A stretch of DNA of 64,000 nt from Lysobacteraceae bacterium UBA6001 (GTDB lineage Bacteria > Pseudomonadota > Gammaproteobacteria > Xanthomonadales > Xanthomonadaceae), in assembly GCA_002429615.1 (NCBI GenBank), contig DJAN01000286.1, positions 23,819-87,818 of the forward strand, given 5' to 3'. Below, piece after piece: positions 25,276 through 32,934 of this stretch. The notes beneath the pieces are model-generated. The model made no database searches, had not been told where the DNA came from, and saw nothing but the letters and a program-made list of their open reading frames with translations. Each line of letters starts with the position of its first letter. Position 1 is the stretch's first letter. The position numbers were made by a program, and so were the translations under genes.

Positions 25276-26754
25276 TCAGGCCGTGGCGCCGGCGCGACGC
25301 GCGCCCAGCTCCTGCTCGATGCGGACCTCGGTGCGCTTGTCTATTTCATACAGGAACAACAGCGCCACCGCGGCCAGGAATGGAATCGAGGCGTACAGGC
25401 TGACCGACAGGCGGATGCCGTTGGCCACCGCCGGGGCCTGCGTGGCCGCGCCACCGTCGTAGCCGTAGTGCGCCAGGATCGCCGCCACCAGCGCGCCGCC
25501 GATGCTCAGGCCGATCTTCAGCCCGCACAGCATCGCCGAGAAGATGATCGCGGTTGCGCGCCGGTGGTTGCGCCACTCCGAGTAGTCAGCCACGTCGGCG
25601 ATCATCGCCCACAGCAGCGGCGTGGTGATGCCGTAGAAGAAGCCATGCAGGATGTAGAACAGCACCACCAGCCCCACCGCCTGCGGCGGGAACAGCAGGT
25701 AGGCCAGCAGGCACAGCGTGGATACCAGCAGCGCACCGCCGAACACGTCGCGCTTGCCGAAGCGCTCGGCCAGGCGCCGCGAGAAGCCGATGCCGATGAT
25801 CATCGCGATGATGCCGCCGGCGCTGAACAGGCTGAAGGCCGAGGTCGGCGCATCCTGCGGCCACTGGAACGCGGACAGCCCCAGGCTGGCGAGCACGCTG
25901 TTGAGGCCGGCGAGGAAACGGTTGAAGCCCACACCGTCGATGAAGGCGGCCAGGTCCGGCTCGCTCAGGTAGTACTTGAAGTAGTAGATGTACATGCCGC
26001 CCTTCAGCGCGAGGGTGACAAAGACCAGGATGGTGAGCAGCAGCATCACGATCCATGGCCGATTGCGCATCAGGTCGGCCAGGTCCTGGCGGATGCTGCC
26101 GCCCTCGCCCGCCGCCGGTACCACGCGCTCGCGCGTGGTGAAGAAGGTGATCAGGAAGAACACCGTGCCGATCACCGCGAACACCGCCATGGTGTGCTGG
26201 AAGCCCCGCGCCTTGTCACCACCGCCGAGGATCAGCACCAGCGGCAGCAGCAGCACCTGGATGATGAACTGGGCGATCATCACCGCCACGAAGCGGTAGG
26301 CCGACAAGCTGTTGCGCTGGTCCATGTTGCCGGTCAGCACGCCGCTGAGCGCGGAGTACGGCAGGTTGTTGGCCACGTACACCAGCATCAGCAGGCTGTA
26401 GGTCGCCAGGGCATAGGCGATCTTGCCGTGCTCGCCCAGGTCCGGCGTGGAGAATGCCAGCAGCGACAGCAGGCCGAACGGCACCGCGGTCCACAGGATC
26501 CAGGGCCGGAACTTGCCCCAGCGGCTGCGCGTGCGGTCGGCGATGATGCCCACCACCGGCGTGAACACGAACGCGCCGAGCAGGCCGACGCTGAAGATCA
26601 CCGTGGCCGCGGCGGCGGCGGGGATGCGGTAGACGTCGGTATAGAAGAACGCCAGGAAACTGATCAGGGTCTGGAAGATCAGGTTGGCCGCCAGGTCGCC
26701 CAGGCTGTAGCCGATCTTCTCCGTGATCGAAAGCGGTGCGGACGTGCGGTTCAT
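25276..26754 (-). CDS. GPH-type sugar:cation symporter
   Basis: The 492-residue protein has about 12 membrane segments and the signatures of the glycoside-pentoside-hexuronide family: KIGYSLGDLAANLIFQ at the start, VVGIIADRTRSRWGKFRPWIL in the first cytoplasmic loop and PYSALSGVLTGNMDQRNSLSAYR. XynT/XynB-type members import xylosides. It lies between the large TonB receptor (90 bases upstream) and the cytoplasmic GH43, so the chain outer membrane - inner membrane - hydrolysis is complete in one operon. Confidence 0.92.
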   Translation of the reverse strand: MNRTSAPLSITEKIGYSLGDLAANLIFQTLISFLAFFYTDVYRIPAAAAATVIFSVGLLGAFVFTPVVGIIADRTRSRWGKFRPWILWTAVPFGLLSLLAFSTPDLGEHGKIAYALATYSLLMLVYVANNLPYSALSGVLTGNMDQRNSLSAYRFVAVMIAQFIIQVLLLPLVLILGGGDKARGFQHTMAVFAVIGTVFFLITFFTTRERVVPAAGEGGSIRQDLADLMRNRPWIVMLLLTILVFVTLALKGGMYIYYFKYYLSEPDLAAFIDGVGFNRFLAGLNSVLASLGLSAFQWPQDAPTSAFSLFSAGGIIAMIIGIGFSRRLAERFGKRDVFGGALLVSTLCLLAYLLFPPQAVGLVVLFYILHGFFYGITTPLLWAMIADVADYSEWRNHRRATAIIFSAMLCGLKIGLSIGGALVAAILAHYGYDGGAATQAPAVANGIRLSVSLYASIPFLAAVALLFLYEIDKRTEVRIEQELGARRAGATA

Positions 26755-26844
26755 GGATTCCCTGGCGAATGAAGAGGAAGGCGCGGCCGCCGCGCCCGGT
26801 GCCTGGAGGGTATCGGCACCGGACGCCAGCGGCCGCGTGGCGGC

Positions 26845-29769
26845 TCAGAACGTGCCGCGAATACCGAGCATGATGGTACGGCCCGGGTAGTACAGGCTAT
26901 AGGTCGCATTGGGCCACGCGAACGTCGTGCGCAGCGGCTCGTCGGTGATGTTGGTGACGTTGAGGGTGATCTGCGGCTTGGACGGCAGGTTCTCCAGCGT
27001 GTAGCTGGCGGACAGGTCCATCTGCCCACGCGCGTCCGCATTGAGACGCGCATACGGGATGCCGTTCTGGTTGGCGCCGGAGATGATCATGTCGTCGTTC
27101 CAGGTGTAGGAAACACGCACCGACGCCGGCCCCTTCTCCCAGTACACCGTGCCGTTCCACAGGTTCGGCGCCACACCCTCGGCCACCGCCGGCACGCCCT
27201 CGCCTTCGGAATCCTGGTTGACGTGGGTGTAGTTGGCGGTGAAGCCCAGGCCGTCGAACACCACGTCCAGCGGCTGCACCCAGATCGCCTCGACACCGCG
27301 GATGTTCAGCACGCCGTCGGCATTGACCTGGGTCTGCACGTCCACGGTGGCCGCGTCCGGGCCGCCGCGCTGCTGCAGCGCCGCCTGCTGGGTCGGCAGC
27401 AGGCTGTCATACGGCACGCCGAGCTCGTTGAACGGAATGCGGCGCACGCCGTTGACGGTAAAGCCGTTGATGCGCTTGTTGAACAGGGTCAGGCCCACAT
27501 AGCCTTCGCCACCGGTGTACCACTCACCGCCGAGGTCGAAATTGGTCGACAGGTACGGGGCCAGGTTCGGGTTGCCCTGAGAGGCGGTCTGCGCCGAGGG
27601 ATCGCTGAAGTTGGTCGCCGGGATCATCGCGCTCGGGTTCGGCCGGGTCATCGTACGCGAGCCGGACATGCGCAGCACCACGTTGTCGGCCACGTCCCAC
27701 GCCAGGTTGAACGAGGGCAGCAGTTCCTTGTAGTCCGAATCCAGCGACTGGTAGCTGCGCACGCCGCTCAGCGTCACCGGCCCGCTGATGGTCTGGTCGG
27801 TGGTGACATAGCGCATGCCCGCATTGAAGCGCAGCGTGCGGTTCCACACCTCGGTCTCGGCGTTGGCTTCCACATAGAAGCCCCAGTTCTTCTCCTCGAT
27901 GCCGCCGGTGGAAGCGCCGGTATTGGCCGAGTTGCTCTCCGGCGCCGAGTCGCGCAGCGCGTAGTAGTTGGTGTCGCGCATGAACTGGTCGAAATCGACG
28001 GTGATGAAGCCGTACGGACCCGGACGCAGGTAGGAGGCCAGGTCGGCCTGCGGGATCGCCGAGCCCGGGCCGCCGGTGCAGGTGGTACCCGTGCCGCGGC
28101 ACACGACCTGTTCCCAGGCCACGCTGTTGTCGAAGCCCTGGATGCGGCGCTCGGCCTCGTCATAGGCGAAGCCGACCTTGATGTTGCGCTTGTCGTCGCC
28201 GAACTGCAGGTCGGCGCGCGCGCCCTGGGTTTCGGTCACGCGCTTTTCGTTGTTGATGTTGACGCGGCCACCGGTCCAGGTCCAACCCAGGTTCGGATCG
28301 TTGAGGTCCAGCCCGCTGCTGATGCTCGGCTGGTCGCCGCCGGTGTTGGTGTACTGCACCGTGGTGATCGGCGAGTTGACCAGGATGGTCGGCGATTCGC
28401 GGAACATCCAGCTGCGGCTGGCATTGGCCTGCACGGTGAGCTTCACGTCCTGGGCGTCACCGAACAGGATTTCCGCGCCCGGATTGACGCTCCAGAACTT
28501 CACGTCCTCGCGGTACGGACGTGCTTCCAGGAAGTACTGCGCATTGGCGAAGGTGGCGCTGGTGACGACGTTGTTCGCATCGACCTGCATGTTGACCGGC
28601 ACCATGCTGCCATTGCGGCCGATCAGGTTCATGTCGATGCGGTTGTTGGTGCGATGCGCTTCCGAATACAGCGTATCCAGGTAGAAATGCAGGTCGTCGG
28701 TGGGACGCCATTCCATCGACAGAACGCCCGAGTCACGGTTGCGCTCGCCGTCCATGTAGACGTTGCGGCCCAGGCGCGGGATCAGCGCCTCGCTGATCTG
28801 GTTGATGTCCAGGCCCGGGTTGTGCGCGAGCAGCCAGTTGGCGTCGATCACCTCGCCTGGGGTCAAGCCGGCGGCCGCGCCGCTGGCCGGCACGGTATCG
28901 GGAATGCGCCAGTTGCCGCCACCGCCGACGTTGCACGACGCCGGCTGGTTGGTGGCCGGCGTGCCGGCCGGTGGGGTCAGGCCGCACTGGGTGTAGGTCA
29001 GGCCGGGGTTGGTCCAGCCCACGCTTTCGAAGCCCTGCAGGCCGAGTTTGCCGCGCGTGGAGGTGACCCCGCCGAGGATGCCGAAGGTGCCGGATTCGTT
29101 GGTCCAGCTGCCGATCAGCGTGCCGTTCGGGCTGATCTTGTCGGAGGTGCTGTTGTAGCCGCCCTGCAAGGCGTAGGTCAGGTGCGTGCCGGGGCGATCG
29201 AACGGCCGCGCGCTGCGCATGTCGACCACGCCGGAAACGCCGCCTTCGAGCATGCTCGCGGTCGGCGTCTTGCTGACGGTGAGCTGGGTGAAGAACTCGG
29301 TCGGGAACAGGTTGAGATCGACTTCGCGGTTTTGGTTCTGCGCATCCAGGCCAATCGAGGCCGTGGCGATGCTGGCGCCGTTGAGCGTGGTCTTGGTGAA
29401 GCTCGAGCCCAGGCCGCGGATGGCGATGTTGGTGCCCTCGCCGTTGACGTCACGCGACAGCTGCACGCCGGGCACGCGGCTCAGCGACTCGCCGATGTTC
29501 ATGTCGGGGAACTTGCCGATGTCCTCGGCATAGACGGTATCGGCGAAGGTCACCGAATCGCGCTTGGCGTCGGTGGAGAACTGGATGCTGCGGCGGTAGC
29601 CGGAGACCTCGACGCGATCGAGCGTCACGGCGTCCTTGGCGGGCGCGTCCTGCGGCGGCGTCGCGGCGTCCGCGCCGGCGTCCTGCGCGAATGCCGGGGC
29701 GGCGGCCATGCCGATCAGCGCCAGCCCCAAGGCATGCGACAACGTGCTGCGTGCGAATTTTGTATTCAC
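26845..29769 (-). CDS. TonB-dependent receptor for (xylo-)oligosaccharides
   Basis: The 974-residue outer-membrane protein has a signal peptide (about 1-30, ending AAPAFAQDA), a TonB-box-like start (DAVTLDRVEVSGYRRSIQ), a plug (VYAEDIGKFPDMNIGESLSRVPGVQLSRDVNGEGTNIAIRGL) and a large barrel ending RTIMLGIRGTF. The plug is the version found in carbohydrate-utilisation receptors of xanthomonads and Caulobacter. GTG at 29767-29769 is chosen: a purine-rich GGGAG precedes it and the signal peptide starts there. The promoter region holds AGCGCT-core operators. It heads the operon with symporter, GH43 and epimerase. Confidence 0.93.
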   Translation of the reverse strand: MNTKFARSTLSHALGLALIGMAAAPAFAQDAGADAATPPQDAPAKDAVTLDRVEVSGYRRSIQFSTDAKRDSVTFADTVYAEDIGKFPDMNIGESLSRVPGVQLSRDVNGEGTNIAIRGLGSSFTKTTLNGASIATASIGLDAQNQNREVDLNLFPTEFFTQLTVSKTPTASMLEGGVSGVVDMRSARPFDRPGTHLTYALQGGYNSTSDKISPNGTLIGSWTNESGTFGILGGVTSTRGKLGLQGFESVGWTNPGLTYTQCGLTPPAGTPATNQPASCNVGGGGNWRIPDTVPASGAAAGLTPGEVIDANWLLAHNPGLDINQISEALIPRLGRNVYMDGERNRDSGVLSMEWRPTDDLHFYLDTLYSEAHRTNNRIDMNLIGRNGSMVPVNMQVDANNVVTSATFANAQYFLEARPYREDVKFWSVNPGAEILFGDAQDVKLTVQANASRSWMFRESPTILVNSPITTVQYTNTGGDQPSISSGLDLNDPNLGWTWTGGRVNINNEKRVTETQGARADLQFGDDKRNIKVGFAYDEAERRIQGFDNSVAWEQVVCRGTGTTCTGGPGSAIPQADLASYLRPGPYGFITVDFDQFMRDTNYYALRDSAPESNSANTGASTGGIEEKNWGFYVEANAETEVWNRTLRFNAGMRYVTTDQTISGPVTLSGVRSYQSLDSDYKELLPSFNLAWDVADNVVLRMSGSRTMTRPNPSAMIPATNFSDPSAQTASQGNPNLAPYLSTNFDLGGEWYTGGEGYVGLTLFNKRINGFTVNGVRRIPFNELGVPYDSLLPTQQAALQQRGGPDAATVDVQTQVNADGVLNIRGVEAIWVQPLDVVFDGLGFTANYTHVNQDSEGEGVPAVAEGVAPNLWNGTVYWEKGPASVRVSYTWNDDMIISGANQNGIPYARLNADARGQMDLSASYTLENLPSKPQITLNVTNITDEPLRTTFAWPNATYSLYYPGRTIMLGIRGTF

Positions 29770-29879
29770 CCTCACTCCCTTCCCTTGATTCGTAAACGGA
29801 GGGCGCGCGATGGCGTGCGCGCCTGTTCTGATGCGGATTGCGTGTGGCGTGGGGGTGACCCGGGGAGGGTCGCGGCGCA

Positions 29880-29893
29880 TGGTAGCGCTATCA
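29880..29893. promoter_or_regulatory. LacI-type operator 1 (TGGTAGCGCTATCA)
   Basis: The 14-mer differs at only two positions from the xyl-box TGGTAGCGCTAACA-type sites that I recall for the LacI-family regulator XylR in Xanthomonas campestris xylan loci. It lies upstream of the TonB receptor operon. Confidence 0.75.
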
Positions 29894-29972
29894 CTAAGGC
29901 ATGCACGCTGCAGGGCAGCAAAACCCACCTCACTGCGTGGCGTGCTTCACGCAAGGCCATGATTTGGCTGAT

Positions 29973-29986
29973 TGTCAGCGCTGTCA
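29973..29986. promoter_or_regulatory. LacI-type operator 2, degenerate (TGTCAGCGCTGTCA)
   Basis: The central CAGCGCTG is a perfect palindrome and the outer TG/CA are kept, giving the pattern TGNNAGCGCTNNCA shared with the two better sites. It lies midway between the divergent genes, spaced to allow looping or cooperative binding. Confidence 0.5.
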
Positions 29987-30048
29987 TCGACATTTGCGCT
30001 CCTCCGACTGGTCATCGGCAGTAGCGCCGCCATCACGTCGCGTGCTAG

Positions 30049-30062
30049 TGATAGCGCTATCA
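30049..30062. promoter_or_regulatory. LacI-type operator 3, perfect palindrome (TGATAGCGCTATCA)
   Basis: This is a fully symmetrical 14-mer, the best LacI-type site in the window, upstream of the ExuT-like / uxaC / GH2 / GH10 operon. The regulator gene itself is not in the window. Confidence 0.78.
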
Positions 30063-30185
30063 CCATTCCTCGAAACAGCGGAAAAACAGGCGTTTCCACC
30101 GACGATGCGTGCGCCACACCGGCGCGACCGCGTGCTGCGCCGCATCATCGATGCGCGGGCCGCGCCCTTCTCCCCTGGAGCCGTA

Positions 30186-31481
30186 GTGACCGAACTTTCC
30201 CGCGCCGTGTCATCGCCCGCTTCGCCGGTGGGCCGCTATCGCTGGCGCGTCTGCGCCATGCTGCTGGCGGCCACCACTATCAACTACATCGACCGCCAGG
30301 TGCTGGGCGTGCTGGCCCCGTTCCTGCAGCAGCAGATCGGCTGGAGCGAGGTGCAGTACGGCTACATCGTCACCGCGTTCCAGGGTGCCTACGCCATCGG
30401 CCTGCTGTGCGCCGGCGCAGTGATCGACCGCTTCGGCACGCGCATCGGCTACGCCATCGCCATCGCGGTGTGGAGCGTGGCGGCGATGAGCCATGCGCTG
30501 GCCACCGGCGTGGTGGGCTTCGTACTGGCCCGATTTGCATTGGGGCTGGGCGAATCGGGCAACTTCCCGGCGGCGATCAAGACGGTGGCCGAATGGTTTC
30601 CGCGTCGCGAGCGCGCATTGGCGGTGGGCATCTTCAATTCCGGCTCGAACATCGGCGCGGTGGTCGCGCCGCTGCTGGTGCCGGTGGTGGCCGCCACGCT
30701 CGGCTGGCAGGCGGCGTTCCTGTTCACCGGCCTGCTCAGCGCGGCGTGGCTGGTGGTCTGGCTGAAGTGGTACCGCACGCCGGAGCAGCAGCCACGACTC
30801 GGCGCGGCCGAACTGGCGTTGATCCGCAGCGACCCGGCGACGCCCTCCGTGCGGCTGCCGTGGCGCGGCCTGCTCCGCCATCGCCAGACCTGGGCATTCG
30901 TGGCGGCGAAGTTCATCACCGATCCAATCTGGTGGTTCTTCCTGTTCTGGCTGCCGAAGTTCCTGCATGCGCAATACGGCCTGTCACTGCTCGAACTCGG
31001 GCCGCCGTTGATCGTGATCTTCGTGATGGCCGATATCGGCAGCATCGCCGGCGGCTGGCTGGCCGGACGGCTGATCCAGCGTGGCTGGCGCGTCAACACC
31101 GCGCGCAAGGGCGCCATGGCGGTGTGCGCGCTGGCAGTGGTGCCCATCGTGTTCGCCGCGCAGGCCGATCACCTGTGGGTCGCGGTCGCGCTGATCGGGC
31201 TGGCCACCGCCGGGCACCAGGGTTGGTCGGCCAACGTGCTCACCCTGCCCTCGGACCTGTTCCCCGCGCCGGCGGTGGCGTCGGTGGTGGGCATCGGCGG
31301 CTTCGCCGGCGCCGTATCCGGCATGCTGATCGCCACCTTCATCGGTTTCCTGCTGCAAGCCACCGGCAGCTACGTGCCGGTCTTCCTGATGGCCGGCTCG
31401 GCCTATCTGCTGGCACTCGGCGTGGTCCACCTGCTGGTGCCGCGACTGGCGCCGGCGCAGGTGGCCACGTCCTCGCCATGA
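30186..31481 (+). CDS. MFS hexuronate transporter (ExuT-like)
   Basis: The 431-residue protein has 12 membrane segments and the anion:cation symporter family signatures: TTINYIDRQVLGVLAPFLQQQIGWSEVQYGYIVTAFQGAYAIGLL at the N-terminus and LGLGESGNFPAAIKTVAEWFPRRERALAVGIFNSGSNIGA. Relatives import glucuronate and galacturonate. GTG at 30186-30188 is taken as start because GGAG lies five bases upstream and the membrane domain begins soon after; an upstream ATG at 30104 would add an implausible Arg-rich tail. uxaC follows 28 bases downstream, consistent with uptake of glucuronate. Confidence 0.88.
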   Translation: MTELSRAVSSPASPVGRYRWRVCAMLLAATTINYIDRQVLGVLAPFLQQQIGWSEVQYGYIVTAFQGAYAIGLLCAGAVIDRFGTRIGYAIAIAVWSVAAMSHALATGVVGFVLARFALGLGESGNFPAAIKTVAEWFPRRERALAVGIFNSGSNIGAVVAPLLVPVVAATLGWQAAFLFTGLLSAAWLVVWLKWYRTPEQQPRLGAAELALIRSDPATPSVRLPWRGLLRHRQTWAFVAAKFITDPIWWFFLFWLPKFLHAQYGLSLLELGPPLIVIFVMADIGSIAGGWLAGRLIQRGWRVNTARKGAMAVCALAVVPIVFAAQADHLWVAVALIGLATAGHQGWSANVLTLPSDLFPAPAVASVVGIGGFAGAVSGMLIATFIGFLLQATGSYVPVFLMAGSAYLLALGVVHLLVPRLAPAQVATSSP

Positions 31482-31509
31482 CCCTCCTTCCCAATCCCGT
31501 ATCGCCCGC

Positions 31510-32934
31510 ATGAATCTCCCCGCCCAACCCCTGCACCTGCACCCCGACCGCCTGCTGCCCGCCGAAGCCAGCCAGCGCGCCATCGCCCGCCGCCTGTACG
31601 CGCAGGTCGCGGGCCTGCCGATCATCAGCCCGCACGGTCACACCGATCCGGCCTGGTTCGACGGCAACGCCGCCTTCGCCAACGCCACCGAACTGCTGCT
31701 GGTACCGGACCACTACGTGTTCCGCATGCTTTACAGCCAGGGCGTGGACCTGGACCAGTTGGGCATCCCGCGCGCCGACGGCTCGCGCGCGGCGGTGAAT
31801 CCGCGCTCCGCATGGCGGATCTTCGCCGAGCACTTCCATGTGTTCCGCGGCACGCCATCCGCGATGTGGCTCAACCACGTCTTCCATGAGGTGTTCGGAC
31901 TGCGCGTGCGCCTGGACGGGACCACCGCCGACCACTACTACGACCGCATCACCGCCGCGCTGGAAACCCCGGCGTATCGCCCGCGCGCCCTGTTCGAGCG
32001 GTTCGGCATCGAGGTCATCGCCACCACCGAATCGCCGCTGGACCCGCTGACCCACCATGCCGCGATCCGTGCCAGCGGTTGGCCCGGCCGGGTGATCACC
32101 GCCTATCGTCCGGACCCGGTGATCGATCCGGAGCACGAGCAGTTCCCCGATGCGCTGCGCCAGTTCGGCGAACTCACCGGCGAGAACGTCTACAGCTGGG
32201 AGGGCTACCTGCAGGCGCACCGGCAGCGCCGCGCGTTCTTCGCCGCGCACGGCGCCACCTCCACCGACCACGGCCACCCCAGCGCGCTCACCGCCAACCT
32301 GTCGCGGGACGAGGCGCGCAAGCTGTTCACCAGCGTGGCGATGGGTCGCGCCAGCGCCGCCGAGGCCGAACTGTTCCGCGCGCAGATGCTCACCGAGATG
32401 GCGCAGATGAGTCTGGACGACGGGCTGGTGATGCAGCTGCATCCGGGCTGCTTCCGCAACCACAACCAGTCGCTGTTCGCTCGCCATGGGCGCGACAAGG
32501 GAGCGGACATGCCGATCCGCACCGAGTACGTCCACGCGCTCAAGCCGCTGCTGGGCCGCTGCGGCAACGATCCGCGTTTCAAGTTGATCCTGTTCACCCT
32601 CGACGAGAGCAACTACGCGCGCGAGCTGGCGCCGCTGGCCGGGCACTATCCCAGTCTGCTGCTGGGACCGGCGTGGTGGTTCCATGATGCGCCCGAGGGC
32701 ATGTGGCGTTTCCGCGAGCAGACCCTGAGCAGCGGTGGCTTCTACAACACGGTCGGCTTCAACGACGACACCCGCGCGTTCCTGTCGATTCCCGCGCGGC
32801 ACGACGTGGCCCGTCGCGTCGACTGCGCGTTCCTGGCCAAGCTGGTCGCCGAGCATCGCCTGGACGAAGACGAGGCGATGGAGGTCGCAACCGATCTGGC
32901 CTACCGCCTGCCCAAGCAGGCCTATCGCCTGTGA
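31510..32934 (+). CDS. uxaC: Uronate (glucuronate) isomerase
   Basis: UxaC converts D-glucuronate to D-fructuronate (and galacturonate to tagaturonate) in the cytoplasm. The 474-residue product is full length and contains the amidohydrolase-like metal motif ISPHGHTDP at about residues 38-46, VFHEVFGLRVRLDG, ATTESPLDPL, QLHPGCFRNHN and PAWWFHDAPEGMWRFREQ. Its stop overlaps the GH2 start (TGATG). It acts with UxuB and the ManD-type dehydratase encoded at 55.8-62.9 kb to give 2-keto-3-deoxygluconate. Confidence 0.96.
   Translation: MNLPAQPLHLHPDRLLPAEASQRAIARRLYAQVAGLPIISPHGHTDPAWFDGNAAFANATELLLVPDHYVFRMLYSQGVDLDQLGIPRADGSRAAVNPRSAWRIFAEHFHVFRGTPSAMWLNHVFHEVFGLRVRLDGTTADHYYDRITAALETPAYRPRALFERFGIEVIATTESPLDPLTHHAAIRASGWPGRVITAYRPDPVIDPEHEQFPDALRQFGELTGENVYSWEGYLQAHRQRRAFFAAHGATSTDHGHPSALTANLSRDEARKLFTSVAMGRASAAEAELFRAQMLTEMAQMSLDDGLVMQLHPGCFRNHNQSLFARHGRDKGADMPIRTEYVHALKPLLGRCGNDPRFKLILFTLDESNYARELAPLAGHYPSLLLGPAWWFHDAPEGMWRFREQTLSSGGFYNTVGFNDDTRAFLSIPARHDVARRVDCAFLAKLVAEHRLDEDEAMEVATDLAYRLPKQAYRL

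Larger units (their letters stand above)
29770..30185. other. Divergent control region between xylan receptor operon and glucuronate operon
   Basis: No protein-coding frame is convincing in these 416 bases. The stretch contains three 14-base operator-like palindromes with the common core AGCGCT (29880-29893, 29973-29986, 30049-30062) and the promoters of both divergent operons. The outer two lie 111 and 124 bases from the respective start codons. Confidence 0.7.

Noticed and set aside
27223-30024. A 933-codon open frame on the plus strand opposite the large TonB receptor gene
   Set aside because: Its translation is dominated by Arg/Gly/Ala/Val/His with no recognisable domain, while the opposite strand encodes a complete receptor. 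Long antisense frames are expected in DNA this rich in GC.
32703-32933. Upstream extension of the GH2 gene overlapping uxaC
   Set aside because: The extra 77 residues are an Arg-rich reading of uxaC in another frame; a signal peptide begins exactly at the ATG that overlaps the uxaC stop.
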